A DNA stretch of 6,796 bases from an uncultured Litorilinea sp. (GCA_946885925.1 CAMPHP010000162.1:1-6796); one strand, 5' to 3'; numbered from the stretch's first letter, positions 1 to 6,516 are shown. The notes: a model not told the origin generated them from the sequence alone. Numbers and translations are program-made.

Positions 1-1488
1 TTTTTCTTCTTCGGGCATACCGCGGATCTCCAGCCTTCGCTCCTCGATGCGGGCAACGATAGAGTCCACCCGTTCGCGGATTGCCTGCATATCCACTTCG
101 GTGTAAAGCGTTCCATCGGGTACGCCCAACATCTGGCGGGCAATGGTCATAAAGTCGATGACGCTGCTGTCCATCGGCCCCACGTTGACAATTTGGGGCA
201 ATCTGTCGGCAATCGCTTCCAACTTGTCGAGAATATCCTCCTGAAAGCGGAATTCGAGGATTTCAGGGAAGAAGGCACTGCTGACTGCGCGCACATCAAG
301 GGCCTGGGCTTCCAGAAGGGCAGCATTGGCGTTGGCCTCACTCTCTGCTTCGATCAGCAGGCGATGGGCATAGGCATTGGCCCGGTTGACTTCTTTCTCG
401 CGCGCGGTGTCGATCTGCGCCTGGTATTTTGCAATCTCGGCCCGAATCTCGGAGAGTGTTTCGCGCAGAGAGGCCAGCTCTTTATTAAGCTCGCCTTCAT
501 CCTGCTCTTTGCGTAAGTCCAGTTCATATTGGTAGGTGTACGCCTCTTTTGCCACACGCACAATCTCAGGTGCGGCAAGGTCCATCCGGTATTCCTGGTC
601 GGATGGTTCGGCGTGCGTGATATTGGCGTTCACAAAGCGCACAGCAGGGAGAAACTGATTGTTCATTGTCTCCAGCAGCGATTGTGTGTTTTCGCCCACA
701 AGATCGTAGATGTTTTCGGCGCGCTGTTCATAGATCAGGGCACGCGTGACTTCGCTCACCGCATTTTGCAGCTTCTCCGAAAAGCCCTTGGCTCCACCGA
801 GCGTAAAGATAAACTCCGCCGGATTTTCGATGCGAAATTGCAGAAAGAGGTCAACCGACGCATTGACCCGACTTGCCGTTGGAGCTTGCCGGATGGGCGC
901 ATTATAGGGATATTCCTTGGTCGTGTTGACAATGTAGCTCACCCGTTTCCAAGGATTCAAGAGCCAGGTACGTCCTGGCCCAACGGTAGCCTCCAACTTG
1001 CCAAAGCGGGTAATCAACGCTTGGCTGCCATCAGGTATCATCACAAAGCTGTTTCGCCAGATGATGAAGACGACATAGAGCGCTATCAACACCCAGTAGT
1101 GGGGACCAAAAAGGATATTGCTCAGGTTACCAAGACCGGGAATTCCACCTAAAGCCCTGGTCGCAAACCAACCGACTACGCCAATCACGATCCACATGGC
1201 AGCCAGAAACAGGTGCGTGATCACAGAACGCCCTCGCTGTGGAATCACCACCGGCGAGATGACGTTGATGGTAGGCCCAGCGGGGTCCGCCTCCTCCTTG
1301 GGATGGCTACTGTTGAGCACCTCTGCCACATCGCCTATTGACGTGACCAACTGTTCGATCTGGGTACTAGTAGACGTTCCCCCTTCGCGCGCCGAGAGAA
1401 AGTCGCGGGCATTCACCCGAAACTGCTCAAATTCCTCACTCTTGGCTACCTCTGCCACGATGCCAGCTACTTGTCTTAATCCAGCCAC
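1..1488 (-). CDS. SPFH/band-7 domain membrane scaffold protein (C-terminus cut by window edge)
   Basis: The minus frame is open from a GTG at 1488 to the window edge, giving 496 residues with no stop. A GGAGG 8 bases upstream of the GTG decides the start; the first internal ATG (residue 98) would fall inside the first membrane segment. Seen: an 88-residue polar N-terminal region; hydrophobic segments at about 89-112 and 130-146; an SPFH-type region from about 146 to 320 (VMIPDGSQALITRFGKLEA, then GPGRTWLLNPWKRV, then VDLFLQFRIENPAEFIF); a charged, probably coiled-coil stretch at about 318-395 rich in Glu, Arg and Ala; and a C-terminal part at about 396-496. SPFH proteins (stomatin, prohibitin, flotillin, HflK/C) oligomerise on membranes and organise lipid domains or proteases. 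The long N-terminal region and second hydrophobic segment are unlike minimal stomatins. No NfeD-type partner or protease is visible. Family assignment is firm; the specific role is unknown. Confidence 0.88.
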   Translation of the reverse strand, partial: MAGLRQVAGIVAEVAKSEEFEQFRVNARDFLSAREGGTSTSTQIEQLVTSIGDVAEVLNSSHPKEEADPAGPTINVISPVVIPQRGRSVITHLFLAAMWIVIGVVGWFATRALGGIPGLGNLSNILFGPHYWVLIALYVVFIIWRNSFVMIPDGSQALITRFGKLEATVGPGRTWLLNPWKRVSYIVNTTKEYPYNAPIRQAPTASRVNASVDLFLQFRIENPAEFIFTLGGAKGFSEKLQNAVSEVTRALIYEQRAENIYDLVGENTQSLLETMNNQFLPAVRFVNANITHAEPSDQEYRMDLAAPEIVRVAKEAYTYQYELDLRKEQDEGELNKELASLRETLSEIRAEIAKYQAQIDTAREKEVNRANAYAHRLLIEAESEANANAALLEAQALDVRAVSSAFFPEILEFRFQEDILDKLEAIADRLPQIVNVGPMDSSVIDFMTIARQMLGVPDGTLYTEVDMQAIRERVDSIVARIEERRLEIRGMPEEEK

Positions 1489-1496
1489 TGGCTTTG

Positions 1497-1501
1497 CCTC
1501 C
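1497..1501 (-). promoter_or_regulatory. Shine-Dalgarno GGAGG of the SPFH gene
   Basis: GGAGG on the minus strand sits 8 bases before the GTG at 1488-1486, inside AAAAAAGGAGGCAAAGCC. This strong site fixes a non-ATG start. No in-frame ATG lies near it, so a search restricted to ATG would lose about 100 residues. Confidence 0.8.
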
Positions 1502-1518
1502 TTTTTTATATAGAACCT

Positions 1519-1524
1519 ATCTTA
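1519..1524 (-). promoter_or_regulatory. Candidate -10 element of the SPFH gene promoter
   Basis: The minus strand reads TAAGAT (4 of 6 matches to TATAAT) with its 5' end at 1524. It would give a transcript start near 1512 and a leader of about 24 bases before the GTG at 1488. No good TTGACA-like -35 lies 16-18 bases upstream; that place is taken by the tandem 11-bp repeat at 1530-1551. This arrangement suggests an activator-dependent promoter. An alternative TATATA at 1512-1507 is too close to the Shine-Dalgarno. Confidence 0.4.
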
Positions 1525-1529
1525 GCCTT

Positions 1530-1551
1530 TTGTTTACAGATTATTTACAGA
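1530..1551 (-). promoter_or_regulatory. Tandem 11-bp direct repeat, candidate OmpR/PhoB-type operator
   Basis: On the minus strand the units TCTGTAAATAA (1551-1541) and TCTGTAAACAA (1540-1530) are adjacent and match at 10 of 11 positions. The pair ends 5 bases before the candidate -10 of the SPFH gene. Tandem 11-bp direct repeats in the -35 position are the hallmark of PhoB/OmpR-family response-regulator sites (the E. coli Pho box is built on CTGTCAT units with 11-bp spacing). The regulator is not in the window and its identity is inferred only by analogy. Confidence 0.5.
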
Positions 1552-1566
1552 AGGGTGTTCGCCCTA

Positions 1567-1614
1567 TCATGCCGTGCCCTGAGGACTCGCAATTTCTCTG
1601 TCGCTGCGGCATGA
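1567..1614. repeat. Spaced perfect 8-bp inverted repeat
   Basis: TCATGCCG at 1567-1574 and CGGCATGA at 1607-1614 are perfect reverse complements separated by 32 bases. The next base pairs outward and inward do not extend the match, apart from a possible inner T-G wobble on the plus strand. There is no T-tract after either arm, so it is not a typical intrinsic terminator. It could be a stem in an untranslated RNA, a paired protein-binding site, or chance. Confidence 0.35.
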
Positions 1615-1790
1615 CAAACACTTTGTTGAGATAACTTGTAAATACCAGGCTTCGTCCGATCAAAAGCCAAGTATGAACGCCCAATACTATTACGAAGTTA
1701 GTGATAACGAAAATAATTGTGTAAACATATAACGGTCATTCCAGGCTGGAAAGGTCCCAAGCAGCCAAGGCAGATACGATTAAGCTAGAA

Positions 1791-1823
1791 CGGTATGAGC
1801 CAACGGGCGCTCACGCATAGCCG
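1791..1823 (-). terminator. Weak hairpin downstream of the GH3 gene, possible terminator
   Basis: An imperfect stem pairs CGG (1791-1793) with CCG (1821-1823), TA with TA, and TGAGC (1796-1800) with GCTCA (1809-1813). The loop is 8 bases, and 4-base and 1-base bulges lie on one side. It lies 36 bases past the GH3 stop. On the minus strand only a poor T-run follows (TTCTAGCTTAA); on the plus strand TTTTG follows, but no plus gene precedes it. It is a weak candidate. Confidence 0.3.
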
Positions 1824-1858
1824 TTTTGTAGTTGTTGGGATGGTCAATCAAGTTCACT

Positions 1859-3784
1859 CTAATACTCTGCCAAACCAAAACCCACCGGATAGAGCGAAGG
1901 CAGCGCCACGGGCAGCGTCCCCGTTGGCTGGATTTGCCCATAGAGCACTTTGGCAGCCGCGGCAAGCATGGGCTGGTTGTCATTGTAGGTCGTGAGATAG
2001 GCTGGCACAGTGGGAAAGGCCAGCAGATCATAGGGGCTGGTGAGTGCCACAACAACCACCGGTTGCCCCTGTAACTCTTGGATTAAGGCAACCTGCCCAG
2101 GGTAGAAATTGGCATCAACCGTTGCAACAATGACGACATCCGCCGCGGCTGCCATTGCCGCAACCTGGCTGCGCTCCTCAGCGGTGGGGTCAATCGAGAT
2201 GGGGAGCGGTGTCAATTGTGCCGTGTATTGGTTGAGCAGCGCAGGGAGATCACGTTCAAAGTCAGGATAGATCAGCGCCACGCGCTGTTCAGGGTTTAAC
2301 GGCAAGAGATCTGCGTCATTCTTCACCAGCGTTACCGCTTGCTCACCAACGCGCTGCGCCAGGGCTAGATGTTCGGGTGTGCGGATCGTGCTAGCTAGCT
2401 CGGCGGCTGATGGTACGCTTGCGAGCGCAGGATCAGGGGTGAGCAAGCCGCGGCGAGCCTTCGCCTGTAAGATGCGCCGCACCGATTCGTCCAGCCGAGC
2501 CACTGAAATATCCCCGGCGTCTATGCGCTCCAGTAAATATTCAAAGACCCAGTATTGTTCAACAGGCGTGTGATTGAGATCCGCGCCATACATCAACAGG
2601 TCAACCCCGGCTTGCAGCGCCAGCGCAGAGGTCTGCGTGATGCCATAGCGCAAATCGAGCGCGCCCATGCCCAGCGAATCCGTGGCGATCAGCCCCTCAT
2701 AGCCCATTGTGTCGCGCAGCAGTCCCGTGAGCACGGCTGGTGAAAGCGTGGCGGGTAGCTCCGGGTCGCCCGTAAGTGCCGGAACAGCCACATGCGCGGT
2801 CATGATCACATCTGTGCCCGCGGCAATGGCAGCGGCAAAGGGGGCCAACTCAACCGCTTGAAGCTCGTCAAGCTCCTTTGAAATAACAGGCAGGGCAATA
2901 TGCGAATCCAGATGGGTGTCGCCGTGACCAGGGAAGTGCTTGACAGTTGCGAGCAAGTTGGTGCGCTGAAACTCGTCTACCATCGCCAGCCCAAAACTAG
3001 TGACAACTTCGGGCGTTGAGCCAAAGGCACGCGAACCAATCACAGGATTGGCAGGGTTGCTGTTGACATCCATCACGGGAGCCAGGTTCATATTGATGCC
3101 AAGCGCGCGCAACTCATCGCTCATCACCTGGGCAACTGCGCGCGCATTCTCTACCGAGCCAGTCGCCGCAACCGCCATTGGGCCAGGAAAAGCAGTCAGC
3201 CGTCCATCCGTGCGGTCAATCAGCCCCCCTTCATGGTCAATGCCAACAAAAAGAGGAATCTCAGCACCTGTGGTGGCTGCGGTCTCCTGCGCGGCACTGA
3301 TGACAGAGGCTAGCTCTTCCAGCGGGCCATTGATATTCGGTTGAAAGATCAGGATACCGCCAACATGCAGATCTTCAATCGTTTGCGCCAGCGCAGGGGA
3401 ATAGGTTGTGCCTTCAAAAAAGACCATAAACAGTTGCCCAAGCTTCTCCTCCACGCTCATTTCGGCAAGCATGGCATCAATAGCGGCATCGTTATTGGAT
3501 GGTTCGGCATTCAAGAATTGGGCGGGTGTGGGTGAGAGAGCAAGCACAGGGGTTGGTGCTGCGGCTTCAAGCGTGGGCGTCTCTACGTGCAAAGGCTCCG
3601 TAGGGACTGAGGCGGCATCGGCAGTAACATCCAGGGCGACCCCCGAAGTAGGAGAGACCGCAGGTGCGGGTTCCGGCATTGCGTCGGGCGCTGCTGTCCA
3701 GCGTGTAATCAGAAGGTACGCCACCGGCAATAGCAGGAGTACCCACCACCACGACGCCCACCGTCTATTTTTCATCGAAAACAT
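1859..3784 (-). CDS. Glycoside hydrolase family 3, NagZ-type beta-N-acetylhexosaminidase, membrane-anchored
   Basis: Encodes 641 residues, close to the length of two-domain NagZ of Bacillus subtilis. Seen: a basic N-terminus then a hydrophobic segment at about 11-27 (signal anchor, or signal peptide without a lipobox Cys); a Pro/Ala/Thr-rich linker at about 31-95; a GH3 barrel at about 100-445 with GIDHEGGLIDR at 181-191 and KHFPGHGDTHLDSH at 282-295; ATDSLGMGAL at 367-376; and a C-terminal alpha/beta domain at about 470-641. In the NagZ branch the Asp/His pair (here D293 and H295) supplies the general acid/base, and the Asp of the TDS motif (here D369) is the nucleophile. The expected reaction is release of N-acetylglucosamine from muropeptides or chitin-like sugars, here probably outside the membrane. 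The Shine-Dalgarno is mediocre (GAGGGA 12 bases before ATG 3784); ATG 3775 is an alternative start. The exact substrate is inferred. Confidence 0.9.
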   Translation of the reverse strand: MFSMKNRRWASWWWVLLLLPVAYLLITRWTAAPDAMPEPAPAVSPTSGVALDVTADAASVPTEPLHVETPTLEAAAPTPVLALSPTPAQFLNAEPSNNDAAIDAMLAEMSVEEKLGQLFMVFFEGTTYSPALAQTIEDLHVGGILIFQPNINGPLEELASVISAAQETAATTGAEIPLFVGIDHEGGLIDRTDGRLTAFPGPMAVAATGSVENARAVAQVMSDELRALGINMNLAPVMDVNSNPANPVIGSRAFGSTPEVVTSFGLAMVDEFQRTNLLATVKHFPGHGDTHLDSHIALPVISKELDELQAVELAPFAAAIAAGTDVIMTAHVAVPALTGDPELPATLSPAVLTGLLRDTMGYEGLIATDSLGMGALDLRYGITQTSALALQAGVDLLMYGADLNHTPVEQYWVFEYLLERIDAGDISVARLDESVRRILQAKARRGLLTPDPALASVPSAAELASTIRTPEHLALAQRVGEQAVTLVKNDADLLPLNPEQRVALIYPDFERDLPALLNQYTAQLTPLPISIDPTAEERSQVAAMAAAADVVIVATVDANFYPGQVALIQELQGQPVVVVALTSPYDLLAFPTVPAYLTTYNDNQPMLAAAAKVLYGQIQPTGTLPVALPSLYPVGFGLAEY

Positions 3785-3871
3785 TCGCTTGAATAATCCC
3801 TCAGCTTTCTACATCGTCCATGCGGAAGTTATGCAGTAACAAGTAAGTTCGGTCACGATCGAATGATATTC

Positions 3872-3884
3872 ACCTGTTACCGGT
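3872..3884. promoter_or_regulatory. Imperfect 13-bp palindrome upstream of the GH3 gene
   Basis: ACCTGTTACCGGT is a dyad around its central base, with 5 of 6 half-site positions paired (ACC-GT / AC-GGT). It lies 87 bases upstream of the GH3 start in the 162-base gap behind the ThDP gene. Size and position would suit a small dimeric repressor, but only one copy is seen and no clear -35/-10 pair was found in this gap. Confidence 0.25.
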
Positions 3885-3946
3885 TTTAATGGATAGACAC
3901 CATCACTTCCGTGTCATAGACGGTAAGCGGGGGGCGTTCGTTCCTC

Positions 3947-5527
3947 TTAATAGACGCGCTGCATCGGGCCGACTGGCACTTCAATCAGCGTGGGGGCATC
4001 ACTCGCTGTTGCTTGGCGCAGCGCCTCTTCCAGTTCCGCAGCGTCATACGCCCGCCACGCTTGCACCCCATAGCTTTGCGCGAGTTGGAGGAAATCGGGG
4101 TTGTACAATTCAGTGCCGATCACATGTCCATCATATTCCTCTTGCTGGGCACGCAAGACATTGCCATAGGCATTGTCGTTAAAGAGCACGATCGTAACGG
4201 GGATCTTGTACTTCATGGCAGTTGCCAACTCTTGCGAGTTGTAGAGAAAGCCGCCATCCCCAATCACGGTTGCCACCGTGCGCTGCGGCTGGGCGATCTT
4301 GGCTCCCAAGGCCATTGGGAAAGCCGCGCCCAGCGTCCAGAGGCGGGAGCAAATGAAATAGGAGCGTGGCGCATAAACAGGGTAATAGCTGCGGCTGTAG
4401 TAGCCTAGCTGCGTCATATCGGTTGTGAGGATGGCATCATCAGGGAGCGCGCTGCGAATGGCGCTCATATACGCTGCCTGCGGCTGCAACTGTTGCTCTG
4501 GCGCAAAGCGCGCTTGATTGAGCGCAGCAACCTCTGCTGCAACGTCTGAGTAAGGCGTTTGACGTTGGCCGCGAAAGGCCCCGATATCCGCTAACAATTC
4601 GGCCAGCACCGTCCCTAGTTCGCCCACAAGGGCAAGCCGCCGTTCGCCCTGGCGCACCTGTGCCGGATCAATGTCGACATGAATCACCGTGCTCTTGAAT
4701 TTACTAAAATCATAGCTCGTGCCTAGCGCCAGGATGACATCTCGCTCCTCGATCCAACGACGTAAAGGGACATAGCGTAGTTCTGCCGAACCCAGTGAGA
4801 GGGGGTGACGGTCAGAGATGGCTCCTTTGCCGCTGCGGCTGGTAACGACTGGAGCCTGCCATGCCTCTGCCAACGCTGTCACCAGATCGTTCGCACCGGA
4901 TGTATGGATGCCGCCCCCTGCCCAGATCAGCGGGCGTTGCGCCTTGCCCATCAAGGCCAATGCCGCTTCGAGTGCCGCGGGGTCTGCCCCAGGGCGATCC
5001 ATGGGTGCTGGCTCGCAGAGTTCGACCTCAGCGCGAGCCGCCAACACGGCATGGGGAACTTCCAACACGACGGGGCGCGGTCTGCCACTGCGTAATTGGC
5101 GCATGGCAGTATGCACGAGTTCTGGCACTTCTTCTACACTCGACGCCCGCCCTGCCCATTTGGTCAGCGCATGGAGCAGCGGCGGCTCGCGCTCGTCATC
5201 GTGCCCTTCGCGCTGGTGGTCCGTACCTGTAATCACCAATATGGGCGAGGAGGAGGCAAAGGCTGTTGCCATTCCAGCACTGGCATTGAGCACACCTGGG
5301 CCAGGCACAACGAGGGCTGCGGCAATTTCGCCACTGGCGCGGGCATAGCCATCCGCCATATAGCTAGCAGCCTGTTCGTTCCGCACAGAAATGTAGCGGA
5401 TGGAAGGGGTGTTGTAGAGTGCATCAATTGCCTCATATTGGCCCAAACCTGGAATGCCAAAGACAGTACGGATGCCTTCTTGCTGGAGTGAACGGATGAG
5501 GGCTTCGCCCCCGCTGAGTTTGGGCAT
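3947..5527 (-). CDS. Thiamine-diphosphate-dependent enzyme, acetolactate synthase/decarboxylase superfamily
   Basis: Encodes 526 residues from the ATG at 5527, chosen because GAGAGG lies 6 bases upstream and the protein then opens with the family-typical GGEALIRSLQQEGI. An in-frame start at 5572 would add 15 atypical residues. Seen: a PYR domain at about 5-160 with FGIPG and the catalytic-type Glu (E51) in RNEQAASYMADGYAR; a central domain at about 185-325 with RPLIWAGGG; and a PP domain at about 340-526 carrying the ThDP/Mg motif GDG (423-425) and NDN (450-452) at canonical spacing. Such enzymes decarboxylate 2-oxo acids or join the product to an acceptor. No small regulatory subunit (ilvN type) or ilvC lies beside it, so a branched-chain amino acid role is not supported. 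Benzoylformate-, guanidino-oxo-acid- or sulfoacetaldehyde-type activities stay open. It probably shares a transcript with the YdcF-like gene 84 bases upstream. The fold is certain, the substrate unknown. Confidence 0.9.
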   Translation of the reverse strand: MPKLSGGEALIRSLQQEGIRTVFGIPGLGQYEAIDALYNTPSIRYISVRNEQAASYMADGYARASGEIAAALVVPGPGVLNASAGMATAFASSSPILVITGTDHQREGHDDEREPPLLHALTKWAGRASSVEEVPELVHTAMRQLRSGRPRPVVLEVPHAVLAARAEVELCEPAPMDRPGADPAALEAALALMGKAQRPLIWAGGGIHTSGANDLVTALAEAWQAPVVTSRSGKGAISDRHPLSLGSAELRYVPLRRWIEERDVILALGTSYDFSKFKSTVIHVDIDPAQVRQGERRLALVGELGTVLAELLADIGAFRGQRQTPYSDVAAEVAALNQARFAPEQQLQPQAAYMSAIRSALPDDAILTTDMTQLGYYSRSYYPVYAPRSYFICSRLWTLGAAFPMALGAKIAQPQRTVATVIGDGGFLYNSQELATAMKYKIPVTIVLFNDNAYGNVLRAQQEEYDGHVIGTELYNPDFLQLAQSYGVQAWRAYDAAELEEALRQATASDAPTLIEVPVGPMQRVY

Positions 5528-5533
5528 GGCACA

Positions 5534-5539
5534 CCTCTC
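5534..5539 (-). promoter_or_regulatory. Shine-Dalgarno deciding the start of the ThDP enzyme
   Basis: GAGAGG on the minus strand lies 6 bases before the ATG at 5527-5525. The longer in-frame start at 5572 has no comparable site, so the shorter protein is preferred. Confidence 0.7.
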
Positions 5540-5611
5540 AGTTGGAATTAGATACGCATATGACAGATTCACAGAAGTTCGCTTGCACAGAGCACAAGCT
5601 TGGATTTGGCC

Positions 5612-6352
5612 CTATTCTACTGTGTCAAGCCACGCTAGTATAGCGGCTTGGAGATCATCGGAGAGGTGCTCTACCGGCTGAAGATGACCAAGACGACCAT
5701 AGCGGATGATCTTGAGCAGGTGGCTAAAGATACCAGCGCGGCTTTGTTCCGTATTCATCCAGTTATCTCGTGTGATAGGTTCACCATGACTCCCTACGTT
5801 GGTAGCGAACGGATAGGCTACAACTCTGATGGACGCGGGAATGTTGTGAGCCAATGTTCGGCATTGGCGACCTACACCATGGCTTCTCGAAACGGCGAGG
5901 ATGCTAGTAATCCCATTAAAATCGTAGACTTCTTGAGCGTAGAGCACATTTTCTAAGGTGTTCGTGGAGCGGGTCTCCATGTAAATAGCGTCAGCCGGAA
6001 CGTCCCGTGCTAGCAATTCATCGCGGATGATCAATGCTTCCGCTATTGTGCCGTGTTGCCAACTATGATGACGAACAGCAGTGGGCTTGTATCCACCCGT
6101 TGCAATAACGTGACGGCCCAAGCCTCGATGATAGGCATCAGCACCATGAATCCAGAGGCCAGGATGGGAGCCGCCAAAAATAAAGATAGCATCGCATGGC
6201 TCAATAGCCTGCGGTACACCAAAGACAATTTCAGTAATTTCATCAATGAGATGAGGCAATAGAGGCGGCGGCTGTGGGGAGTTGGGGATAGAGATCGTGT
6301 CGATCCGCCGCATAGACCATTGCACCAGTATGCAAAATGATTCAAAGGACAA
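5612..6352 (-). CDS. DUF218/YdcF-family protein
   Basis: Encodes 246 residues from a TTG at 6352. The DUF218 core spans about 53-185: CDAIFIFGGSH, an Ala-rich helix, HVIATGG (81-87), EALIIRDELLARDVP, the signature ETRSTNTLENV (126-136), then AVSRSHGVGRQCRTLA. The C-terminal LQPVEHL resembles the LWPVERY of E. coli YdcF. There is no N-terminal membrane segment, so a cytoplasmic location like YdcF is likelier than a SanA/ElyC-like envelope location. The family's biochemistry is poorly known; SanA and ElyC act in envelope integrity, and E. coli YdcF has been reported to bind S-adenosylmethionine. Start choice: GGGAG lies 10 bases before the TTG, while ATG 6313 (233 residues) has no clear Shine-Dalgarno. 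An extended -10 promoter lies about 50 bases upstream. G+C is about 52% over 5941-6000 and 6061-6180, lower than the ThDP gene. Family is secure, function is not. Confidence 0.82.
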   Translation of the reverse strand: MSFESFCILVQWSMRRIDTISIPNSPQPPPLLPHLIDEITEIVFGVPQAIEPCDAIFIFGGSHPGLWIHGADAYHRGLGRHVIATGGYKPTAVRHHSWQHGTIAEALIIRDELLARDVPADAIYMETRSTNTLENVLYAQEVYDFNGITSILAVSRSHGVGRQCRTLAHNIPASIRVVAYPFATNVGSHGEPITRDNWMNTEQSRAGIFSHLLKIIRYGRLGHLQPVEHLSDDLQAAILAWLDTVE

Positions 6353-6398
6353 ACACAGTAGGCTCCCAGCAGATCACAAAGAGCGAGAGACAATGGTG

Positions 6399-6427
6399 AG
6401 TATAGCAGAAAGCCGTCGATGTGACAT
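6399..6427 (-). promoter_or_regulatory. Extended -10 promoter for the YdcF-like gene and probably the ThDP gene
   Basis: The minus strand has TGCTATACT: TG at 6407-6406 and TATACT at 6404-6399, a 5 of 6 match with an extended -10. A -35-like ATGTCA (4 of 6) lies at 6427-6422 with a 17-base spacer. The predicted transcript start is near 6392, giving a leader of about 40 bases to the TTG at 6352. Confidence 0.6.
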
Positions 6428-6464
6428 GATGGCTTGACTCAAATACCGAGACCAAAAACATCTG

Positions 6465-6473
6465 TGCTATAAT
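6465..6473 (+). promoter_or_regulatory. Extended -10 promoter for the cytosine methyltransferase gene
   Basis: TGCTATAAT combines a perfect TATAAT (6468-6473) with the TG extension. The base run at the expected -35 place (about 6445-6450) is poor, which is common for extended -10 promoters. The predicted transcript start is near 6480, leaving a leader of about 37 bases before the ATG at 6517. The hexamer GCTATA recurs at 6466-6471 and 6478-6483. Confidence 0.7.
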
Positions 6474-6516
6474 CCCAGCTATACTTTGCCCTTGTTCTCA
6501 ACGGAGAAGAGTATTG

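Larger units (their letters stand above)
1552..1858. other. Gene-free intergenic region between the GH3 and SPFH genes
   Basis: Apart from the inverted repeat at 1567-1614 and the hairpin at 1791-1823, I see no convincing gene in this stretch of about 300 bases. The centre (about 1620-1740) is AT-rich compared with the flanking genes. It carries two plus-strand octamers of the same kind as the operator units: TGTAAATA at 1637-1644 and TGTAAACA at 1720-1727. No tRNA, riboswitch or insertion-sequence end was recognised. Confidence 0.5.

Noticed and set aside
529..1152. A 207-residue open frame on the plus strand opposite the SPFH gene
   Set aside because: It is antisense to a clearly coding minus frame with recognisable SPFH features, and its translation shows no domain-like pattern.
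3896..3916. GACAC/GTGTC hairpin as terminator of the ThDP gene
   Set aside because: The stem is only 5 bp with a loop of about 10 bases, flanking bases do not pair, and no T-run follows on the minus strand.
3947..5527. Calling the ThDP enzyme acetolactate synthase (ilvB)
   Set aside because: The superfamily motifs fit, but they are shared by many decarboxylases and carboligases. No ilvN or ilvC neighbour exists, so a specific gene symbol is not justified.
5552..5571. TCTGT-GAA-TCTGT repeat upstream of the ThDP gene as a second response-regulator site
   Set aside because: The spacing is 8 bases, not 11, and the units agree over only about five bases, so it does not match the SPFH upstream repeat.
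5528..5572. Longer N-terminus of the ThDP enzyme starting at 5572
   Set aside because: The extra 15 residues do not resemble the family N-terminus, and GAGAGG at 5534-5539 marks the start at 5527.
5581..5599. GCTTG/CAAGC hairpin between the YdcF-like and ThDP genes
   Set aside because: A 5-bp stem with a 9-base loop and no T-run is too weak for a terminator and does not argue against co-transcription.
6043..6393. A 116-residue minus frame overlapping the YdcF-like gene
   Set aside because: It is out of frame with the DUF218 signature, which is intact in the longer frame. It does not indicate a frameshift.
6434..6439. TTGACT as the -35 of the methyltransferase promoter
   Set aside because: It lies 28 bases before TATAAT, too far for a normal 16-18 base spacer; the extended -10 explains the promoter better.
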